Notes under the pieces: model-generated
What the model was told of the DNA's origin: nothing
Seen by the model: only the letters and a program-made list of their open reading frames with translations
Databases searched by the model: none
In this document: one piece after another, positions 45,723 through 57,054 of the stretch
How the letters are laid out: every line of letters starts with the position of its first letter
How positions within the stretch are numbered: position 1 is the stretch's first letter
Translations under genes and position numbers: made by a program
NCBI GenBank assembly: GCA_963920705.1
Contig: OY987230.1
Coordinates: 3,844,001 to 3,908,000 of the forward strand
Direction of reading: 5' to 3'
Length of the DNA: 64,000 nt
Source of the DNA: Odiellus spinosus
Lineage: Eukaryota; Arthropoda; Arachnida; Opiliones; Phalangiidae

Positions 45723-48700
45723 CTAAATGAATTTTAATCAAATTACGTCTCAGCTCGTTATTTCCGTCGATAATGTTCGGGACTTACCAGACGAAAACGT
45801 AAATTACAAGAATTGTCATTTCAATCCGAAAATTTAAAACACTGCCTTTTTGACGATTTCTGAAAGTTGCAGTGATACCTCGAAATATATGCGGGTATAC
45901 CGTTGGTTTCAGATAAAAAGTGGCCAAAATAAACGAGTGATGATACCTATATTAATGAAGGTTAACGAGTTTAAAGAGAACAAATGAAATATATTTAGAA
46001 GCAGTTCGAGGAAAATTTTTAAATAGGTTATATACAAATTTCAGTTTGTTAATATTTGTACGCCTCTGGGCATTATTACGTAAATTATATTTTTAACTAC
46101 GTTACTAACTTTAAGACACTGAAAATATAATAAACTAATCATACATAAACAAGTGGGCGGTTTCTTTTCTTTCGTAACTCGTGGTCAAACTATGTAGCTG
46201 ATTTTAAGGCCAGTTTCCTCAGCCATTATTTAGTGTTATTTGGAAACTTGAGGTACTATCACTCTGCAGCTTTGCTTAGCTTAAAAGTTTCCGTAGACGA
46301 CTGTTTTATTCTTTGCTAAATTTTACCTAAGAAATGAGTTGTCCCGGAGACACACCACGCATTAAGTAATAAACGCGCAGATATGCGCGTAGATTAAATA
46401 GTTTATGGACACGATAACATCCTTTTATTAAACTAAAAATACATCGAACAAAGTAGGTCTTTCTTAACGCGAATTTTTGGGTGCTTGCTAACTCCCGGTA
46501 CCTCAATAATCGAATACTAACCGGTCAGTAAATTACGTTTTCAAAATTATCGCGAGCCTCTTTCTCATCTACAGCCACTTTGCCGCTGACCAGCGCGCGA
46601 TAAGCATTTTCACTTTCTAATACTATTTTATCTCGCTACGCTTTGATAAAGAGAGTTCATTTGTAGGCTCGCTTCCAAACCTAGTTGAATTAAACTAGAG
46701 AGAAGACCATATGTGGAATGATAAAACTTGAGTTTTCGGCACTATTAAGACATTTTATATTCACAAATAACTCACTTATACACAAATAGAACGTCTGGGC
46801 AAAGATATTCTAAACCCTTTCTCGCGTACTTAATAATCATTCACAAAAGTGCGAAAATCAAAATCACAGTAAATTTCTACACTCCTTGCGTGAAACGACG
46901 CATTCATAGTATAGATAATTAACTTTTACAGTGAACCAATTTAAGCTTCAAAATTTTCTATGGAGACTTAGTGCACGCTGTATCGCCCCGTTTTAAATCA
47001 AGTTATTTCAGCTTTTTCTTTTGCTTTTCCAATTTGACAAGCTTATATAGTCAATTTATGTATCGAATTCTCTGTCAATTGAAGCCCCTTAACGTGGGTT
47101 TAACGTAAACATTAATCCTAGTTTCACCACTATTACGCCACAAAGGCTCAATTCTTGGCCAAAACATCTTGATTGAAAACGAGCCTTTAGGTGCAAAAAT
47201 GAGATCTTGTAAAAATTTCCTACCTTAAACAGTAACAGGATAAAGCAGCGGCCGCTGTCATGACGTGATGTACAAGCAAGGCGATAAAATCGGTGTTTTG
47301 ACGACTTAAAAAACACGTCGCCAAAAGAGAATAAAAGCAATAGGAAACGACGACGGAATATAGCAAGAAATCTCCTTCGGATAGATTAGACTTGATGTTA
47401 TAATCTGACAAAAAAAAATGAATATTCATTTTTATTGAAGAAACTCGGTCAAAGTCAAAGGAATGAAACGATGACCAACTAAGGGTAGTGTAAAAAACTG
47501 AGCATTGACCGACGTTGAGGACAGGTGAGTGGTCCCGGGGTCTAGTGGATCCCATGTTAATTTTGTTTCATTACGACTGATAAGAAGTTAAGAGAGAAGC
47601 TTATCAACTTTAGAACAATGTTTTGTGTTTATAAAAAATTGGGATTGTAAAGTATAGTGGGGTCTATGGGTATCAAATAGTAAATCACCAGATAAAAAAA
47701 TCTTTCAAATTTGCCAACAGACCAAAAGTGTACCAGATTGGCTGAGATTCTTTCACGTGAAATTGTTTATCACAGCATCTTTAATTACTAAGACTTATTA
47801 CAATTTATTTTCCCCGTAGACCCCACCCATGGCACTACGAACGCCGAGGTTTTAGCGACATTGTTTGGGGACTATTGGAATAATATGTTACTTTGTATTC
47901 GACGGTTGAAGAGACTTTTTTAACGCTCGTTTCAAAAAGTTAAATTATTTCAATACTCCTTTCCATCAAAGGGGGTAGTAGTAAAACTGTACAAGTCAAG
48001 AAAGAATATATAATTTGTTTTTTAAGTGGACTAGCACTTAGTTTACTATTTTGTGTTCTTTAAAATTATAGTCTGTCAGCTCTGTTTCCGCAGGTTTTTA
48101 GTGTATTTTGGTTACCCCGATCACCGGGACCCGGTCCGAGACTAAGGCCTAGCTTAAACGGGTTTAATAGATAAGACGCATGGTTCGCGCTCAATGTCTA
48201 GCAGACCTGTTATTTAAAGAGTACCAGTTTTCTAATTTTCACGGAAAAGTGGGGGATGGAAATATGGCGGATAAATGGAGGAGTATTAAACAAGAATCTA
48301 CGAAAACTGCTTCAAACTTAAAAAATCTCACATAAACTTCCCACTTACATAGTTAAACCTCCATTTATTTCACTTAAACTGAAATACATAAACCTTCATC
48401 AAGTTAACTTAATCTTCGATATTTAATATTTTAAATTTCACCTATTATACTTAGTTTCATTAAACAAAAAATACTTAAATTTCAATCTAAGCTTTTTAGT
48501 TATACATCAATTAAATTTAAACTTTTGACCTATAACGCGTAAAATTAAATCTGACATACTTAAATATCCATCAATTAAACAACTTAATCTTTTATGCCAA
48601 GAAGTTCCAGAAATTGTACTTAAGGCTTGTTCAAACGATACAAGTTTTTGACATATATAGATGAGTCAAAAAGATTATTCAACTCGTTCAACTAAATGAT

Positions 48701-51700
48701 TAAAAAAGTTAAGAAATCTCATCCTTTTCACACGACCAAACTTTGCCGGCAACTTTTTATATCCATCTTTTTCATAGCCAATAAAAATACTGCAACGATC
48801 ACGTGACCCAAAAAAAGAGACTGATTTACGTTTCGTCGTTTCCGATGCAATACAAGCCTTGTAGTTTTTTAATCGTGATGATCTTGAATTTTCATGCGGA
48901 AGGTAAGGAAATATATTATTGGAAATAATGAAATTAAAAATAAAAGCAGCCAGTGCCTTCATAGAAAATTATACAAAAAAGAGGTTGCTTCACACCCTTA
49001 AAAAGGGCCTTTATCTAACTCGAATCAAACTCGTGAAGGGACACAAATTAATTGTTAGAGAAAGAATAACTTAATATATTTAAAATTATAGTTAGTAGAT
49101 ATAGTCTACTACTCCAAAGATTTTATTATTATTAAATATTTTCCAAAAAAAAAAAAAGGATAAAGACGACCTAGGCTTTTCCTAGGTCGTCGTTATCCAA
49201 TAGCCTGGTACAAATCTCGAAAGACAGAGATTAACTAATCTAACCTTACCTAAAGCAGTAAAAGAGGCATGGGCTAATTCGAGGGATTAACTTACCTAAC
49301 TTAATCTTACCTAAATATTACAAGAGTGACGGGTTACCCAACGCTAGGGATTAATTAGTTGGAGGGAGGAACTAATAAGAGGGATTAACTAATCTAGCCT
49401 TACCTTACCTTACCTTAAAGATAACCAGATGGACGGGGTAGCCCGAGGGATTAACTAGTTGGAGGTATGGACTAACTAACCTAACCTTACCTAAACTATT
49501 AAAAGAGGGACGGGTTACACCGAGCTAGGGATTAATTGCTTGAGCGTTGGGCAAATTAGAGGGATTAACTAACCTAGCCTAACCTTACCTTAAAGATTAC
49601 CAGATGGACGTGGTAGCCCGACGGGTTAACTAGTTGGAAGGATGGGCTAATTTGAGGGATTAACTAGCCTTACCTAAAATATTACCAGAGTGACGAGTTA
49701 GCCCGAGCTAGAGATTAACTAGTTGGAGGGATGGGATAATTAGAGGGATTAACTAACGTAACCTAACCTTAAAGATTACCAGATTGACAGGGTAGCCCGA
49801 GGGATTAACTAACCTAACCGTATCTAAAATATTACAAGAGCGACGGGTTGGTCCGAGCTAGGGATTAAATAGTTGGAGGGACGGGCTACTTCCAAGGATT
49901 AACTAACCTAACCTTACATTACCTTAAAGATTATCAGATGGACGGGGTAGCCCGAGGGATTAACTAACCTAACCTATTACAAGAGGGACGAGTTAGCCCG
50001 AGCTAGAGATTAACTTGTTAAAGTGACAGGCTAGTTCGTGCGATTAACTAACCTAATGTAATCGTTCCTACAAAGTTAGAAGAGGGACAGGAGAGCCCGA
50101 GTGATTACATAATCTAATCTTAAATTTTATAATATTTAATCGCATCGACAAAAATGGGCATGGAAGGCAGAACAATTTTTTATAGCAGGAGAACATAATT
50201 CAGGAGACCATAAGTATGTGGCCGTTTATTTAACTCGCTGACATCAACTTCGGTTGCGCCTATCCTATTTAACATTCTAAATCTTTATTTTTTAATATAC
50301 TTGAGTTCCGAGACTATGATGTGTGCTTTAGATCCATACTTTAATAATTGGCCAACTTCTTAAAAGCAACGTCATGGCGTAGTTTTAATGACGGGGCTAT
50401 TAAGTAGTTTGCCAATTATTAAAGTCTGAATCTAAAGAACATCCTAGTCGCAAAACTCAAGTATATTAAAATATAAAGTAGAGATTGAGAACGTTAAACT
50501 CTAAATTGCATCTGTAATTGATCACTTGGCATGATATGAAGTCAAACTCACGTGATATTTATTCCCTAGGCCTTGCATTATGGAATGTTCTTGCACAGAC
50601 ATAATATATAAAATTAGCCACATTCGTAGGTAATGCGATTTAAATTCAATTGCCTTAGTTTATTCAAGTACTCTGCCCAAAAGATCGTGAAAAAAAGGTC
50701 TATTAACACCGAAATATAGGTGAGAAACGATTGCCAAAACAATCGAAGACGACCCCATCGCGCAAGCTATAGGGCTCACCACAATTCTAAACCCTGAGGT
50801 AAACCACCCATTGGCAAAGTGCATCTATGAGTATCGAATCTGTAAATCTCGCTTATATAGGCCGAGAAGAGATATATTATTAAAGTTAAAAAATCAAATG
50901 ATAAGAAAATATTTCCTACTTTTTAATTACGGTGAATTAGGGTGAATTTAATGGGATAATCATGATATAATATAATAGTCAAAATTAAACGGCTGAAGAG
51001 GGCTACCCTAGTAGATAGAACCCAATGAATGTAATTTTCTGTTACCGATAAAAAATACCATTAAAAAAAAGCTTATCTACTGTATAATAAATTAAAGTTT
51101 TGTTTATAAATTTAAAACCACTGAATAAAGCTGCGCTAGGTTTTTGTCTTAACCTTTTCGTAACCCAGTCAGCCACCTTTTCCTCTATTACTTCATATAC
51201 CTTATCAATCTATCATTATTGAAATCTTTGTTCAAACTCTTTGTTCGTACTCAATAAACTATACTTTCTCTATATTAACTCGAATTCAATGGATATTCCT
51301 TATCATTCCACTGTTTAAGAAATAAAATGTTTGTTTACCATTATGAAGCAATTAATAAAGCTCGGTTAAGCTTATGATTTCACCCTTTTGTAACCCATTC
51401 AGGCACCTTACTTTCTATTACTTCATATACATTAATCAAAATTTCATTATTTAAATCTGTGTTTAACCATAAAAACTTTCGTACCCGAAAGAAGTCTTAT
51501 CAAATTTTGTCAGAAGTACCCTTGTCTGAATTAATTCGAATTCAGTGGAAAGTGGGAAGAGGAATACGACGACGACGACAATTTCAGTTATCAAGCGCCG
51601 CGGGTCCATTGGAAAATATATTACGGTTTCTGATGAAATTCGAGTTTAGACAAGGGTACTCACACTACGGTATTTGTACTAATATAGTAAAAGGAATAGA

Positions 51701-54700
51701 AGCTTTGGGTAGTAGCTGCCGCAGTTGAAAACTGGGGGAATTCTACTTCCGGAAATAAGTGCCATCTATGATGTGATGATTTCATATTTCCCGTCCAGCA
51801 AATACTAAAAAAGCTAGTCGGTTATTTAGTCTTTACTCTTGTTGTCGGCTGCTCGGTCCGTACTCGGTCATTCGGTTATAAACTTATAAATAATAATAGT
51901 GTCATTAATATTAGCTTTTAGATGGAGAGTAAATAAATTAAAAGTATTCCCATATGACGTATTGTTTAAGGAGATGAGGTAATACTAAATTTAATTATTC
52001 GTATACGGGTACTCGAGACCTATCAATATCCACATAATCCAGGCGTAACGGTTAAACCTAAATCTTTACCAAAATTGCTCGAGCAGGCGATCTTTTAAAG
52101 AGCCAATAGGAAAACTACCGGAAATAGAAATACCACTGAATTGAGATAATCTGAGTTTGACTTACTCGGGGCCCGAAAGCTTGTACAGGGAACAAGAAAG
52201 CTTCTATTCCTTTTACTATATTTTCTAAGGTGCCTTAATTCTAGCAGTTTTCCTAGCGGATGATGGGGAGGGAAAAGATAAAAAAATTTGGATGAGAAAA
52301 TTTTGGGATTAAGCCTTGGTTCCTCGTTGGAAATTAAATTTAATTTAAGGTATTCGTCAAATAATATTGAAAATATAATTACATTTTTAGGCTTACCACT
52401 CATTTCGCTTCTAATAAATGATTCTAAACAATATATTATTAGAGTGATACAGATATTAAACCTTTTATTGATTTTAATTTCCCCGAGTCACTGCGACGAC
52501 CCATGGAGAGACCCAAGGCTAGTAAAAAAAATCCGCTATAAAAGGTTTGCCGAATCGGGCCAAAAAGTAATTTTTTTTAGACGTTTCATTGGTTGGCGAT
52601 ATCTTCGTCACCCTGAGACCCGAAAACAGACGACGGTTCCTGGCCTTAGGTAATAGATTTTTAATGTTGTGTAAATAAATAAAATTATTTTTAGTTAGTA
52701 TTTCTGAGGAAATAAATGCATCTGTAGAATTTAATAATTAGGTTTTCCCAAGCTTTATTTATGTAAATAAAGGTTTTCATGATTATTGGGACCTTATAGG
52801 CTTAGAATTGTTGGAATTACTTTTGTTTTACACTTTAAGTTTGGGATTGGATTTTAGAGAAGATTAAATTCGTTTTCTATTTTAGGATAAAAATAAACCA
52901 TTAACACCAGGAACAAGAAGCGCGGTTGCTATATGCAATAACAGTCTATTAAAAGCCAAAAAAATCCATCGAAACTACATATTCGGTATAACTCCTTCCC
53001 GAAAGATCCCTTATTAAGAAAAACTTGGGTCATCAAATGTAAAAGAAATAATAAATGGAATCCCAAATCTAGTCGAATCTGTTCAGAGAACTTCGAAGAT
53101 GATCATTTTGAACGTGGATGCGTGTAGAACTTTTGGGACTTCCAGATCGTAAAATTTTGAAGTTCAACGCTATGCCAACGAAGTTATTACCTATAACTGT
53201 TATTGCTAAAAATCCTTCTCAATTAAAAAGTTCAATTTAAAAGTTTCGAGATTCCTTTAAACACGAAGTTGCGGAAATTCCTCGAGCCGACTATATGACA
53301 GTCAGCCTTTTTTCTGTAATATATTGGAAAAGCCGTACATTCTAATATCCCCGATTCTGAGCAAACTTGCAGTAATTTCAAACTCGTAGAAAACTCAAAT
53401 CATGTTTTTCAACACATGTTTTTCATTACTGACAGACTAGAACTCAAAACACGTAAGTTCCCTCATCTCTTTAGCGACGACATGTTTATTATGTTCGAGT
53501 TTTCATTACTGACCGACAAGAACTCAACACGCATAAGCTCTCTTACCATCTCTTTCGCGACGACTTGTCTATGGTTTTCTAGTTTTCATTACTGACAGAC
53601 TAGAACGCCACACGCATAAGCTCCCTTACTATCTCTTTCGCGACGACTTGTTTGTTTTCGAGTTTTCATTACTGACAGACTAGAACCCAACACGCATAAG
53701 CTCCCTTACTATATCTTTTGTGACGACCTGTTCGTTGTTTCCGAGTTTTTAGCTAGACCAAACCCTAGTGGGGTCTAGGTACAGTATTCACTGCGGCGTT
53801 GGCGTTGTGAAAGAAGGTGAAAAACGTCATCGAATCGAAAAAACGTCGTCTCTTGCACACCAGACGTCACGACGTAATGTCCGATACAAATTTAAAATAT
53901 ATACTTATATTTAATATATATATGACTTTTAGGCGGTCTCCCTCCCAGGCTCGCGTAGCGCTCGACGCTATACGATCGAGTGACGAACGCTGATCCACGT
54001 TACCACGGGTACTTAGTCTAATATAATGAGAGAAAAATCCCTTATATCTTCAAAGGTATACAATATAGAAAACAAATCGATACAGAAAATAAATCGTCGT
54101 TATTAAGGGGTTGTCGCGAACGAGATAAAAAAGTAGCTATGTTTCGGTTCTAGTCTGTCAGTAATGAAAACAAGAAAACAACGAACAAGTAGTCGCCAAC
54201 GAGATAGTAAGGGATCTTATGCGTGTTGAGTTCTAGTCTGCCAGTAATGAAAACTCGAAAACAATAAACAAGTCGTCACGAAAGAGATAGTAAGGGAGCT
54301 TATGCGTGTTGAGTTCTAGTCTGTCAGTAATGAAAACTCAAAAACAAGTCGTCGCGAAGGGAGCTTATGCGTCTTGAGTTCTAGTCTGTCAGTTTTGAAA
54401 AACATGTTTCGAAAAACATGAATCGAAAAACATGAATCGAAAAACATGAATCGAAAAACATGAATCGAAAAACATGAATCGAAAAACATGATTCGAAAAC
54501 ATGATTCGAGTTTGCAATGACTGCGAGTTTGCTCACAAGCGGTGATGTTCGAATGTACGTCTTTTCCAATGTATCGCATAAAAACGCTCATGGTCATATA
54601 GTCGGTGCGAGAAATTTCTGCAACTTCGTGTTTAAAGTAATCTCGAGACGCCATTCAAATTGTTTAAAGAGCGTTTATGCATGCATAACACGTCCCTGCT

Positions 54701-57054
54701 ATATATAGCATCATTCCGTTCAGCTTTTACAATGTCAGGGGTCTAGCTATCTATGGGCTTGACCATCTTGTCATTACTGTATTCACTGCGGCGTCGGCAT
54801 TGGCGTCGGCGTTTTGTCAGAAGACGAAATCTGGCGACCTTTCTTTTATTTGCTCGTATTCGGGCCATAAATGAAAACTGAGGGTGTTTCTTTAGGATTT
54901 TATGAATTATAGACTGGGAAACCGAGCTAAAATATATTTTATTATATATATAAATGATCCGAAAGCCGCTAACTCAAAATAAATACTACAAACCAGTGAT
55001 GACCAAAAAAAATTCATCGTAGCAAGTCGAGAAAACAGCACAAATTCGAGGCTGGCTACCCTAAAATTGACTGATTATGTACTTGTTTGTTAAGTATATG
55101 ATTATTTTAACCCTATAGGAGACCACAATTTCAAATTTCGCTCCAAAATATAGCCTACTATAATTTGAAGTATTTTATCTGGCAACACTTTACGCGCCTG
55201 CTCAAAGATTCTGCATCAGGACAGGCTAGGAAATCTCTGGTCACAGTATTTATTAAAATTGGCCGAACTGCGTGACACTTTGTCGACGCCCCATCTATTA
55301 AAAGTCGCGAAAACTTGTTAAAACTATATCGTCGACCAACAGTGTTCTATTAGTCGTTCAGCAGTTACTACTTGGTATAAGTGGATCAATTAAATTTTAA
55401 ACTTACCGTCCCACACTTTCAAAGGCTTTCGTAGAAAATCGTGTTCAATCGAAACGTACTTGTACATGCTTAGGGATAGGAAAATGTTCGCTAATAAATT
55501 CCATATATTCGTAACCAAAACTTCTTCCCGACTGGAGGAAAGATTGAACTTTTTAAGAAACGCAAGTCTCTACATTTTGAAAGATAAGTATCAACAATTT
55601 TAGAATTAATAAATTTATTAGTAATATAAGATCATAAATACGATATTTACTATTCAGAGGGCCTGCCAAAACACGAGAAACTTCTTTTTATAATATATAT
55701 TATAGAAACAATATCGGGAACTTACCTTTTCGCCCTCTCTTTAACCGTTTTCAAATTTCAAATCGACTAAATAAAAGTATTTGTATTTGTTTTCCAAAAC
55801 ATCTTTTACGTTGACCCCCGAGGATTTTACAATTCTGCCTTTCCATAACGGTTTCAGTAAATGATCGAAGACAATTAAGGAAAATGTTCATAGAAGAACA
55901 GGAAAAATGGTCCAATATGATTGGGGAAATGGTCTGGGAAAATGATCAAAGATTATCAGGGAAAATCCTCAAAGAGCTTCGAGGAAAATGATCAGAAATA
56001 AGTCAATGACACTGAAAGTGGTAAGGTTTGATCGGGGAAATTCGTCAACGAAGGTACTTACGTTTCACTTAATCGTTTATTTTCTTAGCTTAATTTTGGA
56101 GAGCTAATGTTATTTTTAATTGGATAGCGAACGACTGAAAAATCATGACCCAATGCACTTCTTTTTGGTTCTGGAACGTCAGGATAACGTGATTGGTTTA
56201 GTTAGGAAAGATAGATATTACACACATTTTTAATTTAACGAATAAAACGGTTTATTTATTGAAAAGGTAAATGCGTAAATGGCCGAAAGTTGCGAGTAAC
56301 TTTTACTTTATTTTTCTCTCTTAAAAATGACCACTAAAAATGTCGACTAATTTCTATGTTAAAACTGTACTATTTATTATACTTTGTGGCTATATTTTTG
56401 TCCAGCGTGAATTTTCTAATACCTACTTTGACCGTCCGTGGTCGATTTCTTTCTCCCTTAGGTCTCTTCCCCTATTTATACCACTTTTTCACTATCATTG
56501 AGGACCCAAGATTCTTGGTTTTACCTCCTCTTTCTTGGATTTTCGAGCTCTAATTTTTCTATATAGCTATCCTACATTTGCACGTTTTCATTATTTTTCA
56601 CTTTAGAACTGACATTTTCTCCGAAATATGCGCGCAGTGGAAAATAAAAAGAAAAATGTTCAAATATGATCGGGAAAATGGTCAGATGGTTATAGAGATA
56701 ATGGTAAAAGATGTTCAAACTAAGATAATCGGAAACCCGGAAAGGTGTTTTTGAAATATCAAGTTTGGTGGCAACCCTTTAAATTGTCATACGTATGGTC
56801 TTAATGGACTAATGTGTGGTGAAACTCACCTTTAAAACCATATTTATAATGAAGTATCGAGCTACGAGCCATAAAATGGTGAACGTAGAAAAGCTTAGAA
56901 ATTCTTTGGAGCCTAGCTGATCTGACCAATTATAAGATATTGTCTGATTAATAGATACTCGTGGCTTTTTGTATAAATCGATCGCGTCATATAACAAACG
57001 GGAATAAGTCGTTTGAGATTCGAAAAGATTTTGATTAGCTATTTTCGCAGCCAT
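45569..57054 (-). CDS. Ceramide-synthase-like TLC-domain gene (multi-exon)
   Basis: Ceramide synthases are multi-pass ER proteins that N-acylate sphingoid bases. Five minus-strand exons are visible: 57054-56830, 55569-55407, 47404-47224, 45946-45788 and 45722-45569. All have GT donors and AG acceptors. The last four splice in matching phase. Family landmarks appear in order: WSD before membrane helix 1 (ILWLVARYFIINMVL), FLKKF, KVWDDYNIKS (compare KVWEGYPIQS), FYSLL...TDFIALLVHHVMTAAA (the Lag1 HHxxT region) and WLRLYLYPLR...VLNIVWF (end of the TLC domain). The usual HD pair after the HH is not readable, so activity is uncertain. The homeobox-like linker is mostly missing. The large intron (47405-55406) is full of repeats. 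It could be a divergent paralogue or a decaying copy. Confidence 0.7.
45788..45946 (-). CDS. Ceramide-synthase-like exon, region after HH
   Basis: Acceptor TTAATATAG, donor GTCTG|GTAAGT, 159 bp. It begins with one base and ends with two, fitting both neighbours, and is open for 52 codons ending EMTILVIYVFVW. The catalytic HD expected here is absent in this frame. In another frame a VSLQLSEIVKK stretch resembles the family's (D)xxLExAK segment, so a frameshift within the exon cannot be excluded. Confidence 0.55.
47224..47404 (-). CDS. Ceramide-synthase-like TLC core exon (HH motif)
   Basis: Acceptor CATTTTTTTTTGTCAG with a good pyrimidine tract; donor TTTAAG|GTAGGA; 181 bp. DYNIKSNLSEGDFLLYSV continues KVW from the previous exon. 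SYCFYSLLATCFLSRQNTDF and IALLVHHVMTAAAALS give the FYxSLL...DF...HHV.T signature of Lag1/TLC ceramide synthases. Confidence 0.8.
49158..49198. repeat. Strong hairpin after an A-run
   Basis: GGATAAAGACGACCTAGG and CCTAGGTCGTCGTTATCC form an 18-bp stem with one mismatch and the loop CTTTT. An A-run of about 13 nt precedes it. It lies at the left border of the duplicated satellite repeat. Confidence 0.8.
49205..51058. repeat. Satellite-bearing repeat, copy 2
   Basis: The satellite (49205-50110) alternates two monomers, giving a dimer period of about 175 bp (for example 49416 to 49591). The body (50112-51058) matches 3670-4597 in order and orientation with small indels. The array is longer than in copy 1 (about 900 versus 600 bp), so monomer number changed after duplication. 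Confidence 0.85.
50326..50437. repeat. Nested inverted repeat (fuller copy)
   Basis: CTTTAGATCCATACTTTAAT ... ATTAAAGTCTGAATCTAAAG arms of about 50 bp close around CATGGCGTAGT. This is the intact counterpart of 3896-3997. Confidence 0.75.
51090..51490. repeat. Diverged ~230-bp tandem duplication
   Basis: The copies share AATAAAGCT.CG.T, TTTTCGTAACCCAGTCAG or TTTTGTAACCCATTCAGG, TCTATTACTTCATATAC and AAATCT.TGTT, in the same order. Confidence 0.75.
51509..51662. repeat. Inverted repeat around ~95 bp
   Basis: GTACCCTTGTCTGAATTAAT near 51509 and TTCGAGTTTAGACAAGGGTAC near 51640 are complementary with a few mismatches. A (GAC)n-like run (ACGACGACGACGAC) lies inside. Confidence 0.65.
52886..53240 (+). 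pseudogene. THAP-domain remnant of a P-like transposase
   Basis: THAP domains are zinc-binding DNA-recognition modules at the N-terminus of P-element/THAP9 transposases. After an acceptor-like TTCTATTTTAG at 52885 the frame reads SAVAICNNSLLKAKK (first metal cysteine). A shifted frame gives FPKDPLLRKTWVIKCKR, WNPKSSRICSENFEDDHFE (W, CS..F and H positions), and a third gives LKFNAMPTKLLP, the AVPT-box equivalent, ending at TAA about 53240. Three frame shifts in 110 codons show decay. It abuts foldback F4 at 53243. The catalytic part is missing. It is separate from the P-like gene at 17.6-20.7 kb, which lacks this domain. Confidence 0.8.
53243..54771. mobile_element. Long-armed foldback element F4 (largest copy)
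   Basis: The left arm starts truncated at GTTTCGAGATTCCTTTAAAC. The right arm is complete to GGGCTTGACCATCTTGT. Each arm contains the outer block, 14-bp CATGTTTTTCGA units (8 or more on the right, 54400-54505) and three to four ~80-bp repeats of GTTTTCATTACTGACAGACT ... ACACGCATAAGCTCCCTTAC ... GCGACGACTTGTTTG. The centre (53750-54110) has TAGCTAGACCAAACCCTAGT, CACTGCGGCGTTGGCG and GGCGGTCTCCCTCCCAG...GCGCTCGACGCT. There is no coding capacity. Confidence 0.85.
55407..55569 (-). CDS. Ceramide-synthase-like exon with KVWD end
   Basis: Acceptor ...TTTCAAAATGTAG, donor GGGACG|GTAAGT, 163 bp, entering in phase 0 and leaving with one base. It reads FLKKF early, then a membrane helix NIWNLLANIFLSLSMYKYV, then DFLRKPLKVWD. 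This matches the KKF...W...helix...KxVW order just before the TLC core in this family. The leftover G joins AT of the next exon to give D. Confidence 0.7.
55726..55834 (-). CDS. Candidate linker exon (unresolved frame)
   Basis: A strong GTAAGT donor (55720-55725) closes a stretch whose best frame reads KPLWKGRIVKSS and DVLENKYKYFY, reminiscent of the ceramide-synthase linker after helix 1. A stop at GGTTAA near the donor and no acceptor in the right phase leave it unproved. A sequence error, a shorter exon or decay are all possible. Confidence 0.3.
56830..57054 (-). CDS. Ceramide-synthase-like exon 1
   Basis: The ATG at 57054 (context TCGATATGGCTG; an in-frame TGA lies upstream) starts 75 codons ending VLK at an AAG|GTGAGT donor, phase 0. 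TISYNWSDQ is followed by the hydrophobic helix FTILWLVARYFIINM. This arrangement of a W-[SA]-D motif ahead of a helix containing RYF is that of the first membrane segment in ceramide synthases. Confidence 0.65.

Larger units (their letters stand above)
47405..55406 (-). other. ~8-kb intron loaded with repeats
   Basis: The intron is bounded by the GTAAGT donor (55401-55406) and the TTTTGTCAG acceptor. It contains satellite-repeat copy 2, a tandem duplicate, an inverted repeat, a THAP-domain remnant and foldback F4. The stretches 47405-49157 and 51663-52885 hold nothing else recognised. Confidence 0.65.

Noticed and set aside
52288-52653. 121-codon plus-strand frame within the large intron
   Set aside because: No recognisable domain and mixed composition; it begins at a non-ATG codon and ends just before the THAP remnant without sharing its frame.
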